Origin: Thiorhodovibrio winogradskyi
GTDB lineage: Bacteria > Pseudomonadota > Gammaproteobacteria > Chromatiales > Chromatiaceae
Length of the DNA stretch: 64,000 nt
Reading direction: 5' to 3'
NCBI RefSeq assembly: GCF_036208045.1
Contig: NZ_CP121472.1
Span: 4,537,531 to 4,601,530, forward strand
Part shown: one piece after another, positions 1 through 8,229 of the stretch
Layout of the letters: every line of letters starts with the position of its first letter
How positions within the stretch are numbered: the stretch's first letter is position 1
Made by a program: the position numbers and the translations under genes
The notes under the pieces: generated by a model
What the model saw: the letters and a program-made list of their open reading frames with translations, nothing else
Told to the model about the DNA's origin: nothing
The model's database searches: none

Positions 1-1192
1 TTGGCGGCAAATGAGCACTGGCGGTCCCGCGCACGCGCCCGGCACGAAAGGCCGAGGACTCCCCCTGATAGCAGAAGCCCTCGGCCAAGGACCGCCCCAC
101 CCGCTCGATGGGAGCATCGGCATAGTCCTGGTAGACGCCGTCGGACTCACCGGTCAGGGCCGCATGCAGGGCATGATGGGCATCATCGTTCCACTGAGCG
201 GTATAAAAGACGGGCCGACCCTTCCCATCGCGTGCATGGCGACGGGCGTCATTATGGTCGTTTTCCAACACCAGATGAACATGGCGATCAAAACCCACCA
301 CGGATCGCACCCGCGTTGCCAATTCGTCGAGGAAATCGGGCTGGGAGCCGTCGACAATGCGATCAACCGCATCCAGGCGTAACCCATCGAAGCCGTATTC
401 GAAAATCCAAAATAGTGCGTTGCAAATAAAAAACTCACGCACAGGGGCGGCATGCGGCCCATCGAAATCCATGGCCGCGCCCCAGGGCGTCTGGCGCTCG
501 GGGTGGAAAAATCCGGGCGCGTAGCAGTGCAGATAATTGCCTTCCGGCCCAAAGTGGTTGTAGACCACATCCACAAAGACCATGAGCCCGCGCTGGTGCG
601 CGGCCTGCACTAAACGCTTGAGATCGTCCGGCGTGCCATAGCGGCTATCGGGCGCAAACAACAGGGCACCGTCGTAGCCCCAGTTCCAGCGGCCGGGAAA
701 GTCAGCAAGGGGCATTAGTTCGATGGCCGTGATGCCGAGATCGACCAGATCATCCAGCCGCGCTTCAACACCGGTAAAGTCCCCGGTGGGCGAGAAACTG
801 CCAACATGCAACTCATAGAAGACGGCCTCCGGCCAAGGACGGCCGCGCCAACGGACATCCTGCCAAGCAAAGGCATGGGCATCCACCACCTGACTGGGTC
901 CGTGAACATCCAGCGGTTGATAACGCGAAGCAGGGTCGGGCACGCAAAGCCCGTTGTTGAGTTGATAGCAGTAAAGATCGCCGGGTTGAGCGAGATCGGA
1001 GCAGTGACGGTACCAGGCGTCCCGCGTGCGTTCCATAGGGATGAGATGCTCGCGCCCATCGGATGTCAGTCGCAGCAACACCTGGCTGGCCGCCGGCGCC
1101 CACAGTTGAAAGCAAAAGCGTCCTTCTGGGTCGCGCTCGCAGCCAAATGGCATGGACTGGCACCGCCGCACCTGCCGCTGTTGTTCAGTCAA
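1..1192 (-). CDS. treZ: Malto-oligosyltrehalose trehalohydrolase, 3' part missing
   Basis: GH13 alpha-amylase-family enzyme that releases trehalose from maltooligosyl-trehalose in the TreY/TreZ route from glycogen. The reverse strand is open from 1192 to the window edge. Visible are the N-terminal CBM48-like part (FQLWAPAASQVLLRL), the TreZ-typical YELHVGSFSPTGDF stretch, ELMPLADFPGRWNWGYDG, VVYNHFGPEGNYL and the catalytic-region motif GLRLDAVDRI. A TTG start at 1192 is chosen because AAGGA lies 8 nt upstream; GTG 1171 and ATG 1153 are weaker alternatives. The C-terminal part lies outside the window, so completeness cannot be judged. Family assignment is firm; the exact start is not. Confidence 0.88.
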   Translation of the reverse strand, partial: MTEQQRQVRRCQSMPFGCERDPEGRFCFQLWAPAASQVLLRLTSDGREHLIPMERTRDAWYRHCSDLAQPGDLYCYQLNNGLCVPDPASRYQPLDVHGPSQVVDAHAFAWQDVRWRGRPWPEAVFYELHVGSFSPTGDFTGVEARLDDLVDLGITAIELMPLADFPGRWNWGYDGALLFAPDSRYGTPDDLKRLVQAAHQRGLMVFVDVVYNHFGPEGNYLHCYAPGFFHPERQTPWGAAMDFDGPHAAPVREFFICNALFWIFEYGFDGLRLDAVDRIVDGSQPDFLDELATRVRSVVGFDRHVHLVLENDHNDARRHARDGKGRPVFYTAQWNDDAHHALHAALTGESDGVYQDYADAPIERVGRSLAEGFCYQGESSAFRAGRVRGTASAHLPP

Positions 1193-1254
1193 GCCCAGTT
1201 TCCTTGCCGTGAAACAGCGGCGTCATCCGCGAGGCTGGTGCCTCTGCAAGGCCA

Positions 1255-1782
1255 TTAGAGCTCTGCCTCAAGCTCCGGGACCACTGACATTTCGGTTTCA
1301 GCTGTCACTGGCATGGCGAGATTACGTTCGGCAGCAGGGGCGCTGGCCGGACCGGACGTGGCTTTCTTGAGGCCGCAATCTCCGGCAAGACAGTTGTTAA
1401 ACTCGGCAATCACGCAGCCAATGGCGGGCACATTGCCATCGGCGGCTGGATGCAGCCGAAATACCCTATCAATATATTCATCGTTGGAGATTTCGCCACG
1501 ATAGAACTCACGCGTCAGGGCGCGAAAGGCTTGGTTGCTCTCGAGCAGCGTGCCGAGGCGCTGATCTCCAACGCTATCATTGCCGCAAAAGTGTTGAATG
1601 CGCGCCAATGCCTTTTGCTCTGAAACGCCGCTGAAGCGCGCTCCCGGCCCCGCGTCAAACAAATAGGGTCCATCGCCCGACGCGCACCCGATGAGCATCA
1701 GGGACAGAAACACCGCCGCCGCGGAGATCATCCGACGCGGCACAAGCGAGCATGAAAGCAGCCGGCGTGAAAAAGTGAACAT
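1255..1782 (-). CDS. Putative lipoprotein of unknown function
   Basis: A 175-residue protein with a lipoprotein signal: basic n-region (FSRRLLSCSLVPRR), hydrophobic stretch and lipobox LIGC near residue 35, followed by ASGDG. The mature part has five further cysteines (FCG, IGC, NNC, GDC within a helical-looking segment), so disulphides are possible after export. ATG 1782 is chosen over an in-frame upstream start at 1899 because AGGAG lies 5 nt before it and the signal peptide then sits at the N terminus. I do not recognise a named family. It lies downstream of nothing on its own strand except treZ, 63 bp further on. Confidence 0.65.
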   Translation of the reverse strand: MFTFSRRLLSCSLVPRRMISAAAVFLSLMLIGCASGDGPYLFDAGPGARFSGVSEQKALARIQHFCGNDSVGDQRLGTLLESNQAFRALTREFYRGEISNDEYIDRVFRLHPAADGNVPAIGCVIAEFNNCLAGDCGLKKATSGPASAPAAERNLAMPVTAETEMSVVPELEAEL

Positions 1783-2133
1783 CGATGCTCCTAAATGAGA
1801 TCTGAACGAGCCGAAGGTGATATGAATAAAGGTCAAAAGATGGGCGAAAAAACGCAACACAGGGCAACTGCCAACGGCGAATGAAGGCCTCGCTTCCATG
1901 CGGCAGGACGACCACTAGCTGGAAGTTTAACGGCTCAACCGCCTGCCGTCACGGCCGGGGATGGCCGCACCGCTCCGGCAGCGCCATCCCGGTCGCTGCC
2001 AAGGCTGATATCACAGCCAGCATCAAGACCAGCACTCAACTCGGCATTGCATCGCTTCAACCTCAAGCGCCCGGCAGCGCTCGGTATATAATGCCGCCCC
2101 ATCGCGCCCGGTTGGCGCCCACAGGAGGCCATG
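1783..2133. other. Intergenic region with imperfect hairpin
   Basis: No convincing gene. An imperfect inverted repeat (CCGGGGATGGC at 1955 against GCCATCCCGG ending 1992) sits mid-region. A TATAAT sequence at 2087-2092, about 40 bp before the next + strand gene, could be a -10 element, but no good -35 is visible. Confidence 0.35.
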
Positions 2134-2643
2134 ATGTCCGAGATTCTCTACCAAGCCAATCCGTCGGTCTGGCGGATGCGCCCGATGGGCACAATAATCG
2201 CCTGGCTGATGCTGGCTGGCGGACTCTTGATCGGCCTGACCGGCAACCTGCCCTACCTCGAAACACTCTATGCCAGCTTCCCTGCCCTTCATGGGTGGCA
2301 GCTGCAGCCGCGTTTCCTGGCCCGGTACGCGGGTTATGGCATCGCCGCAATTGGCGCCTTTAACCTGTTGCGCTGGTGGCTGACCTGCCTGGTCGACCAG
2401 CTGGAAATTTATCCCAACGAGATCATCTGGACTCACGGACTACTCGCCAAGAATTACACCGAGATCAACATGGGCTCCGTTCGCACCGTACAGGTTCATC
2501 AATCGCTGCTCCAGCGTCTGGTAGGCGCCGGTGATTTGCTGATCTTCACAACCGGTGATGAGCCCGAACTTGCGGTCCACGGGCTACCCCGCCCCAACGA
2601 GATTAGAGAACACATTCGCCAGCGCGCTTCAACAGCAGGCTAA
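2134..2643 (+). CDS. Bacterial PH-domain (DUF304-like) membrane protein
   Basis: A 169-residue protein with two hydrophobic helices (IIAWLMLAGGLLIGLTG near residue 20 and YAGYGIAAIGAFNLL near 70), followed by a C-terminal bacterial PH-type beta domain. The segments DQLEIYPNEIIWTHGLLAKN, INMGSVRTVQVHQSLLQRL and GAGDLLIFTTGDEPEL match the YdbT/DUF304 pattern in which the PH-like fold follows a membrane anchor. Function is unknown in most members. Start: AGGAGG lies 5 nt before ATG 2134; an ATG directly before it (2131) is too close to that site. It is 9 nt ahead of a solute-binding protein gene, so they may be co-transcribed. Confidence 0.75.
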   Translation: MSEILYQANPSVWRMRPMGTIIAWLMLAGGLLIGLTGNLPYLETLYASFPALHGWQLQPRFLARYAGYGIAAIGAFNLLRWWLTCLVDQLEIYPNEIIWTHGLLAKNYTEINMGSVRTVQVHQSLLQRLVGAGDLLIFTTGDEPELAVHGLPRPNEIREHIRQRASTAG

Positions 2644-2652
2644 GGTACCTTC

Positions 2653-3546
2653 GTGAACATTGCCAGATCCCTTGAATGCCATCAGGCTCGTGGACTCACC
2701 GCACTGCTCCTGCTGGGCGTGAGTGTCTTCCTCACACCCCTGAGCGCGCTCGGCGATAGTGGCGTGCTCGCACGCATCGCGCTGAGCCAAAAAATTCGTA
2801 TCGCTTACCCGGAGAACTCTTACCCCATCGCCTTCAAAGACGAAGACGGCCTGCCGCGGGGATATTCGGTCGACCTATGCCGGCGCATCGTCGCCAGCAT
2901 TCAGCGCGACCTCGGGCTCGACGGCATTGCCATTTCCTGGATCGAGGGCAACACTCCCAGGCGCCTGGCCGCCGTAGCCAACGGCGAGGCGGAGCTAGAC
3001 TGCGGCACCACCACCATGACGCTTTCACGCCAACAAAAGGTGGATTTCTCCTATCCGATTTTCGTCGAATCCGGTGGCATTTTGGTTTTGAAAAACGCAG
3101 GAATCGGGAGCCTCGCGGACTTGGGCGGCAAGGCCATCGGGGTGATCCCGGAAACCACCACCGAGCATCGGCTGCGCCCAGTGCTGGCCGAGCGTCTGAT
3201 CAACGCCGAGCTCAAGCCGATTAAAGACGCCAAGGATGGACGCGAGCAACTCCTGGCGGGTGCCATAGATGCCTTCGCTGATGACCGCCTGGTGTTGATC
3301 GGACAAGTGGCGGCCAGTGGCAAGACCAATGCCTATCAGGTTATTGACACCGACTTTTCAGTCGATCCCTACGCCCTTGCACTCTCGCGTGACGATGCAG
3401 ACTTTCGCCTAGCGGTGAACAGGGGGCTAGCGCAAATTTATGCGTCCGAGGAAATTGACCGCATTTTCGCGCGCTGGTTTGGCGATGATGCCCAGCCGAC
3501 GCCGCTGCTGGATTCCATCTATTTTATTTTCGCGCTCCAGGATTGA
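2653..3546 (+). CDS. Periplasmic solute-binding protein, family 3
   Basis: A 297-residue extracellular solute-binding protein (SBP_bac_3), the type that binds amino acids or acts as a ligand sensor. GTG start; signal peptide of about 34 residues with hydrophobic core LTALLLLGVSVFLTPLSALG. The fold signatures are IRIAYPENSYPIAFKDEDG, the GYSVDLCRRI loop, DCGTTTMTLSRQQKVDFSYP and ALSRDDADFRLAVNRGLAQI. No ABC permease or ATPase gene lies nearby, so it may serve a distant transporter. Ligand cannot be read from sequence. Confidence 0.85.
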   Translation: MNIARSLECHQARGLTALLLLGVSVFLTPLSALGDSGVLARIALSQKIRIAYPENSYPIAFKDEDGLPRGYSVDLCRRIVASIQRDLGLDGIAISWIEGNTPRRLAAVANGEAELDCGTTTMTLSRQQKVDFSYPIFVESGGILVLKNAGIGSLADLGGKAIGVIPETTTEHRLRPVLAERLINAELKPIKDAKDGREQLLAGAIDAFADDRLVLIGQVAASGKTNAYQVIDTDFSVDPYALALSRDDADFRLAVNRGLAQIYASEEIDRIFARWFGDDAQPTPLLDSIYFIFALQD

Positions 3547-3639
3547 AACCTGCGCATCCATGCGCTCGCAATACTGCCCAATTCTCAACTGGAGCTCTTA
3601 CAGAGATAAGCCGTAGGGAGGAAGCGCCCCGGAACTCTC

Positions 3640-3897
3640 TCAGGTCGCGACTGCGCTCGCCTCGCTTCTCAAGCGCTCATAAAGGCGATCTTTCAGCAAC
3701 AGTCGTTCTTTCTTAAGATCCTCAATGGTCTCATCGGCCACGGGCGTTCCCAACTCCTCAAGCCTGCGGACGCGTGCATCGAGCGCGTCGTATCTGTCCA
3801 TGTCCTCGGCAAAATCCGAATCGGCTCCCCGCATTGCATCGATTTTTCCGACGAGCTCAGGAAACTCGTGAATCAGGTCGTGCACTTCTCCAAGCAT
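3640..3897 (-). CDS. YdcH/DUF465 family small coiled-coil protein
   Basis: An 85-residue, largely helical protein. The N-terminal HDLIHEFPELVGKIDAM and the C-terminal LKKERLLLKDRLYERL match DUF465 (YdcH), short cytoplasmic proteins of unknown role found in many proteobacteria. The spacing of hydrophobic and charged residues suggests a helical hairpin. Monocistronic on the minus strand, in the gap between the solute-binding protein and Skp. Confidence 0.8.
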   Translation of the reverse strand: MLGEVHDLIHEFPELVGKIDAMRGADSDFAEDMDRYDALDARVRRLEELGTPVADETIEDLKKERLLLKDRLYERLRSEASAVAT

Positions 3898-4096
3898 CGT
3901 TGTATTTTCTCCACATTGTCAGCACCAGCCAAGGCCAATGCGCTTTATAATAAAGAACTAGCCTCAAAAAATCCGAGCGATCATACCCCAGCAAGTATAG
4001 CCCAGCGCTTCTAACGCGGTCAGAACCCGCGGGGCGCCCCCGGCGAAAACTCTGGGCACAAAGAACCCATCTATACCAAAAGGCTGCGCTGGGTCA

Positions 4097-4615
4097 TTAA
4101 TTCTTGTTCATCTTCTCAATCAGCTCGTCGGTGAGATCCGACTCGGGATCGAGATACAAGATCCCCGACTGACTGGACTCAAACACCGCGGAGAGTTTCT
4201 TCTTCTCGGCCAGGGCTTTCAATGCTACTCCCGCCGGCTCGAGAATCTTCGCCGCTTCCTCCTGCTGGGCCTGCATCAACTCGCGCTGCACGGCAGAAAA
4301 GTCTTGCTCGAATGCCTGGATGCGCTGACGAATCTCGGTTTCTTTCTTCTCGACCTGGGCTTCGCTCATCAGGGGTTTGTCGCGTTCGAGCGCTGCCTGG
4401 AGCTGACGAATTGCCATCTCCTTCTCGGCAAAGGGCTCGGTCTTAGGACTGAAGCGCTCCTGAAGCCGGGCCTCGGCATCGCGACCAAGCTGGCTTTCCT
4501 GCAACACCCGCTGCATGCTTACATGAGCGATATCCGCCGCCTGCGCATCCGCAAGGCCAAGCAAGGGCACACACAACAGGCTTGCAAGGTACAATAACGC
4601 GGTCTGTCGTCTCAT
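4097..4615 (-). CDS. Periplasmic chaperone of the OmpH/Skp family
   Basis: A 172-residue protein with an N-terminal signal peptide (RRQTALLYLASLLCVPLLGLADAQA) and a long charged helical region (residues about 45-130, rich in E, Q and K), then a short C-terminal strand portion ending NKN. The segments DIAHVSMQRVLQESQLGRDA and EKKETEIRQRIQAFEQDFSA match the OmpH/Skp family, which holds unfolded outer-membrane proteins in the periplasm. In many gammaproteobacteria skp sits between bamA and lpxD. Here it is isolated, so it may be a second, skp-like copy. A GGGAGAG site precedes the ATG. Confidence 0.8.
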   Translation of the reverse strand: MRRQTALLYLASLLCVPLLGLADAQAADIAHVSMQRVLQESQLGRDAEARLQERFSPKTEPFAEKEMAIRQLQAALERDKPLMSEAQVEKKETEIRQRIQAFEQDFSAVQRELMQAQQEEAAKILEPAGVALKALAEKKKLSAVFESSQSGILYLDPESDLTDELIEKMNKN

Positions 4616-4851
4616 TCACTCTCTCCCACAAGGGTATTCCCGTTAAGACTTGGGCAAGCAGGACCGACACGGAGTCGATCCAAGGCAAAAAAAACAGAGT
4701 TTATAACAATCAGGCAGGGTTTTTTTGCTTTCCGTCATCGGCGGCCGGATGATTGCGGTTCGACACGAAAAACAAGGGGTTCAAACCAGCGTCGCCGCCA
4801 GCCCGCGCGCGTTGGACTTGAAGCGTCATGAAACCAGAGCATGGGGTGCAC

Positions 4852-5382
4852 ATGGGCAATTCCTTACAGGATCAGCTTTTACAAGCCGGCCTGGTCAGTT
4901 CGCAGCAGGCCAAACAAACCCATTCCAAAAAGCGCAAACAGCGCCGCCAGGGCAGCGATACCGAATCAGCCGAACGCCGCGAGGCCCTTGCCCGCGCCGA
5001 GGCGGAGAAAGCCGCGCGCGACCGTGAGCTGAACCGCCAGCGCGAGGAAGAAGCCGCGCTGAAAGCCGCCCAAAGCGCACTGCGGGAGCTGATTCACCGC
5101 CATCGAGTGGCGCGCGTCGATGGCGACCTGGCCTATAACTTTGCCGACGGCTCGGCACTGAAACGGCTCCATGTCAACGCCGCCCAACACGCCGCCATCG
5201 TCGGTGGCCAGCTCACCATCGTGCGTCAGGACACTTTTTATGAGCTCATCCCCGCGGAGATCGCAGCGCGCGTCGCCGAACGCGACCCGCGGCGAATTCT
5301 CGTCTGGAACCAGTGCGGCGAGCAGTCGGCGGAAGAAGACGACTATGCTGAATACCAGGTGCCGGACGATCTCATGTGGTAA
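4852..5382 (+). CDS. DUF2058 (YaiL-like) protein
   Basis: A 176-residue protein. Its N terminus MGNSLQDQLLQAGLVSSQQA matches the conserved opening of DUF2058/YaiL proteins, which fixes ATG 4852 rather than ATG 4828. A highly charged helical middle (residues about 20-80, rich in K, R, E) is followed by the conserved C-terminal part (YNFADGSALKRLHV, GGQLTIVRQDTFYELIPAE, RDPRRILVWNQC). It is probably a soluble cytoplasmic nucleic-acid-associated protein, but the role is unproven. Ends EDDYAEYQVPDDLMW as usual for the family. Confidence 0.85.
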   Translation: MGNSLQDQLLQAGLVSSQQAKQTHSKKRKQRRQGSDTESAERREALARAEAEKAARDRELNRQREEEAALKAAQSALRELIHRHRVARVDGDLAYNFADGSALKRLHVNAAQHAAIVGGQLTIVRQDTFYELIPAEIAARVAERDPRRILVWNQCGEQSAEEDDYAEYQVPDDLMW

Positions 5383-5491
5383 TTGAGTCCCATGTGAGTG
5401 GGATCTGCGGTGATGGAGCCGCGGGTCATGGAAATGGCGACAAGCTCTGCCAACAACCCAGCGAGCGACCGTGCAACTGATCGACACCCAT

Positions 5492-5624
5492 CAGCAACTC
5501 CAAATTTGGGTGTTTCATCTGGTTAGAAGCGGCTTCCAGCCGCTTCATGGCGCGCCAAGATGGCACGTCTTCTGATAACCGCGCCAACAACCGGGCGCAG
5601 GAAAACGGAATCTGAAATTGCTGG
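5492..5624. repeat. MITE-like inverted-repeat element, copy A
   Basis: A 133-bp element that is closely similar to 21350-21483. The ends are imperfect inverted repeats (CAGCAACTCCAAAT on the left, TCTGAAATTGCTGG on the right), with a perfect 9-bp-stem hairpin inside (GAAGCGGCT / AGCCGCTTC, 5526-5546). It encodes no protein. Its right end overlaps the first codons of the following tatD-family gene. Confidence 0.8.
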
Positions 5625-6400
5625 ACACCCATTGCCACCTGGACTTTTCCGCCTTTGACCAGGATCGCACCGAGGTATTGGCGCGCGCCCGCGCAAGCGG
5701 TGTCCTTGCCATCCTGATTCCGGGCGTCATCAGCGCAACCTGGCAGGGCGTGTTGGACCTTTGCCAGAGAAGCCATGGCAGCTGCTTTCCTGCGCTGGGT
5801 TTGCACCCGCTGTTCATTACAGCGCATCAGCCGGCGGACATCGACCGTTTGCGCGAGCGACTGCGACAACAGCCACCTATCGCCATCGGCGAGATTGGGC
5901 TTGACTTCGCCGACCGGGACTGCGACCGCGACACACAACGCTGGTATTTCACGCGGCAGCTCATCCTTGCCAGGGAGTTCAACCTGCCCGTGCTGCTGCA
6001 TGTGCGCAAGGCCCATGACGAAGTGATTCAAGTCTTACGCACGGCCCAACTGCGAGGCGGCATCGCCCATGCGTTCAACGGCAGCTTGCAACAGGCTCAG
6101 GCCTATCTGGCACTAGGCTTCAAGCTCGGCTTCGGCGGCATGCTCACCTTCGGGCGCTCGCGCAAACTGCGGCATCTGGCGCGCGAACTCCCGCTCGAGG
6201 CGCTGGTGCTTGAGACAGACGCACCCGACATGACAGTTGCCTCGCATCAGGGACAGCGCAACAGCCCTGAGTATCTGCCCGAGGTGCTGGCCGCCCTGGC
6301 CGGGGTGCGCACCGAGAGTCTCGATGAGCTTGCCAAGGCCACCACCGCCAACGCCATCAGCGTCTTGCAACTCGACAGATCGCTGGCAAGCTTGCTCTGA
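5618..6400 (+). CDS. TatD-family metal-dependent hydrolase (YjjV-like)
   Basis: A 260-residue TIM-barrel metallohydrolase of the TatD family, whose members are DNases or other phosphodiesterases. Metal-site signatures are present: DTHCHLD at the N terminus, GEIGLDF, LLHVRKAHDE, GGIAHAFNGS and LETDAPDM. The reading frame opens only with TTG 5618 (TTG CTG GAC ACC CAT). That start, and the sequence upstream where a ribosome site would lie, fall in the right end of a repeat element, so the element apparently supplies the start region. The resulting N terminus (LLDTHCH) still matches the family length. Confidence 0.85.
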   Translation: MLDTHCHLDFSAFDQDRTEVLARARASGVLAILIPGVISATWQGVLDLCQRSHGSCFPALGLHPLFITAHQPADIDRLRERLRQQPPIAIGEIGLDFADRDCDRDTQRWYFTRQLILAREFNLPVLLHVRKAHDEVIQVLRTAQLRGGIAHAFNGSLQQAQAYLALGFKLGFGGMLTFGRSRKLRHLARELPLEALVLETDAPDMTVASHQGQRNSPEYLPEVLAALAGVRTESLDELAKATTANAISVLQLDRSLASLL

Positions 6401-6403
6401 TAG

Positions 6404-6568
6404 CCACGAATAATCCACCGGGCGATCAGCCTGGCGAAGCTGTTTGAACGGCAGGGAGGCGAACAACCACAGCCCCAGAACCGCGCTCAGCGCCAAGCCA
6501 CAACGGCCACGGCGCCGGCAGCGCAGCAAAGCAAACTTCAACGTCAGCAGAACAGCCAGCGGCGGCAA
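6404..6568 (-). pseudogene. Possible relic of a DUF218/ElyC-type membrane protein N terminus
   Basis: The reverse strand between tatD and the HDOD gene encodes about 55 residues that look like an N-terminal membrane segment (PPLAVLLTLKFALLRC, basic RRRGR, then LALSAVLGLWLFASLPF). This resembles the start of YdcF/ElyC proteins. The frame then runs into antisense of tatD and no DUF218 catalytic region follows, so if real it is a decayed fragment. The remainder of 6401-6740 shows no gene. Weak call based on composition. Confidence 0.22.
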
Positions 6569-6740
6569 AGCCTATTGTTTTAAAACCAGATACATGCCGA
6601 ACCTTTCACTCCAAGCCACCCAGGATTATTATGTGACCAAGGGCAACATCTGCCGCGCGCAGGGCTCGCCAAGCGCTCAAGAATGGCGTATTTTCAAAGG
6701 TGAACCAAATCCTCCCACGCCGAGCAGGAGCGCTGCGACC

Positions 6741-7604
6741 ATGACGCCCGAATCCCTGGTCCGCGAAGTCGACAATCTTGTCTCTTTTCCAGAAGCCGCG
6801 CTGCGCATCAACGAGCTGATCGACCATCAGGCGACCACCATTGAAGACCTCGCCGAGGTGATACTGACCGACCCGGCGCTCGCCGCACGCTTGTTACGCC
6901 TAGTCAATAGCGCTCTCTACGCCCGGCAAGCGCCGATTGACAGCGTCACACGAGCGATTCCAATGATTGGCTTTCGGGCGCTGCGTGATCTGGTCATGGC
7001 CACATCCGCCGTCGCGGTCTTTCAGGATTTGCCACCGGAACGCGTTAACATGGAGCAGTTCTGGTTCCATGGGGTTGCCTGCGGGGTCGCCGCCCGAGAA
7101 ATCGCCCAGCGCCTGGGGCACAAGGGTGGCGAGCAGCTGTTCCTCGCCGGGCTGCTGCATGGCATTGGCAAGCTGGTCTTTTTCAGCCGCTGCCCGCGGG
7201 ACTATCTGAAAGTCCTTGAACGCATTGAGAACGAGGGGCTTACTCCGGCGGCGGCCGAGGAAGCCATCTTCGGCTTTCACTATGCCACCCTTGGCGGCGA
7301 ACTCTTGCGCGACTGGCATTTTCCCGAGCGAATCTGGCAAGCCGTGGCCCATCATCAGCATCCTGAAGGCGCCGGGCAATATCGCCAGGAAGCCGAGACC
7401 ATCCACGGCGCCGAAATGATCGCTGGATTGGTTCAGGCCAAGAGTTCCGAGTCGACCGAAGCCGCCCCCCCTCAAGGCATGGAAGCAATCGCCGAGCGTC
7501 TTGGATTGGACCAGGATCAGGCGACATCCCTGCCCCTTGATATCAGTTTGCAAGTGATGGAGGTGTTTGAGGTTCTGGTTCCCGGGGCATCCATGGTCTG
7601 GTAA
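6741..7604 (+). CDS. HDOD domain protein
   Basis: A 287-residue HDOD protein. The domain covers roughly residues 10-210: LVSFPEAALRINELID, VILTDPALAARLLRLVNSAL, IPMIGFRALRDLVMATSA, FWFHGVACGVAAREIA and LFLAGLLHGIGKLVFF. HDOD proteins are catalytically inactive relatives of HD phosphohydrolases used as signalling modules. Here the HGIGK segment replaces the HD pair of active enzymes. No output domain is attached. The frame is open further upstream (to 6444), but the extra residues have low-complexity intergenic character. ATG 6741 begins MTPESLVREV, the usual family start, with AGGAG 11 nt upstream. Confidence 0.85.
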   Translation: MTPESLVREVDNLVSFPEAALRINELIDHQATTIEDLAEVILTDPALAARLLRLVNSALYARQAPIDSVTRAIPMIGFRALRDLVMATSAVAVFQDLPPERVNMEQFWFHGVACGVAAREIAQRLGHKGGEQLFLAGLLHGIGKLVFFSRCPRDYLKVLERIENEGLTPAAAEEAIFGFHYATLGGELLRDWHFPERIWQAVAHHQHPEGAGQYRQEAETIHGAEMIAGLVQAKSSESTEAAPPQGMEAIAERLGLDQDQATSLPLDISLQVMEVFEVLVPGASMVW

Positions 7605-7713
7605 ATGCGCTGGTCGATGTGCTGGCAGCTGTCATGGCAGGTGCTCTGGACAGCTAGGCTCAAGTCGCAACCCGTGCGCTGGGCCTTGCTAGTCTCTTCA
7701 ACCGGGCACGGGA

Positions 7714-8043
7714 TCAACCAGACTTGTCCAGCCCTCCGATCACGAACCCCTGCCGCGCCCAATCGATGATGCCTCCGCGCAGATTGATCACATTGTCAAA
7801 CCCCTGCTGCATCAGAAACTGGCAGGCATGGTAGGAACGCGCGCCACTGCGGCAGTAGATCACCAGATCCCGGTCGCGCGGCAGCTCGCCCTGGCGCAGG
7901 GGTAGCAGATGCATGGGGAGATGCGTTGCCCGCGGAATGGCGCCCTGAGCCACCTCCTCTGGCGTGCGAATATCGACCAGCTGGAGGTTGTCGGACGCAT
8001 CCAGACGCGTTTTAAGGGAATCGGAATCTATTTCTCGAACCAC
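7714..8043 (-). CDS. Rhodanese-domain protein
   Basis: A 109-residue single-domain rhodanese, cytoplasmic, with the active-site loop CRSGAR (Cys near residue 64) and the typical LVDIRTPEEVAQGAIPRATHLP and FDNVINLRGGIIDW segments. Such proteins transfer sulfane sulfur, which fits a sulfur-oxidising lifestyle but does not prove it. GTG start at 8043 has AGGAG 5 nt upstream. It is divergent from cysG, with 186 bp between them. Confidence 0.9.
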   Translation of the reverse strand: MVREIDSDSLKTRLDASDNLQLVDIRTPEEVAQGAIPRATHLPMHLLPLRQGELPRDRDLVIYCRSGARSYHACQFLMQQGFDNVINLRGGIIDWARQGFVIGGLDKSG

Positions 8044-8229
8044 TGTTTCTCCTACCCGTCAGGCTGAAATCTTCGTATATTGTTGTACCTTGGCAGCCGT
8101 GGCTCAAGCCTCGAACGCTGCCGCTAGCCTGAATTAGCCTGATCCGAAGGCGCCCAGGCAAGCATGCACCCAGGTCAGCCAGGCTGTCCCCTATCCGCTG
8201 TCATTATCATTTCCTGTCATTATCCCTTC

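Noticed and set aside
4681-4735. T-rich run before the DUF2058 gene as a terminator
   Set aside because: No stem precedes the T tract.
6444-6740. N-terminal extension of the HDOD protein
   Set aside because: Composition is intergenic-like and the family begins at ATG 6741.
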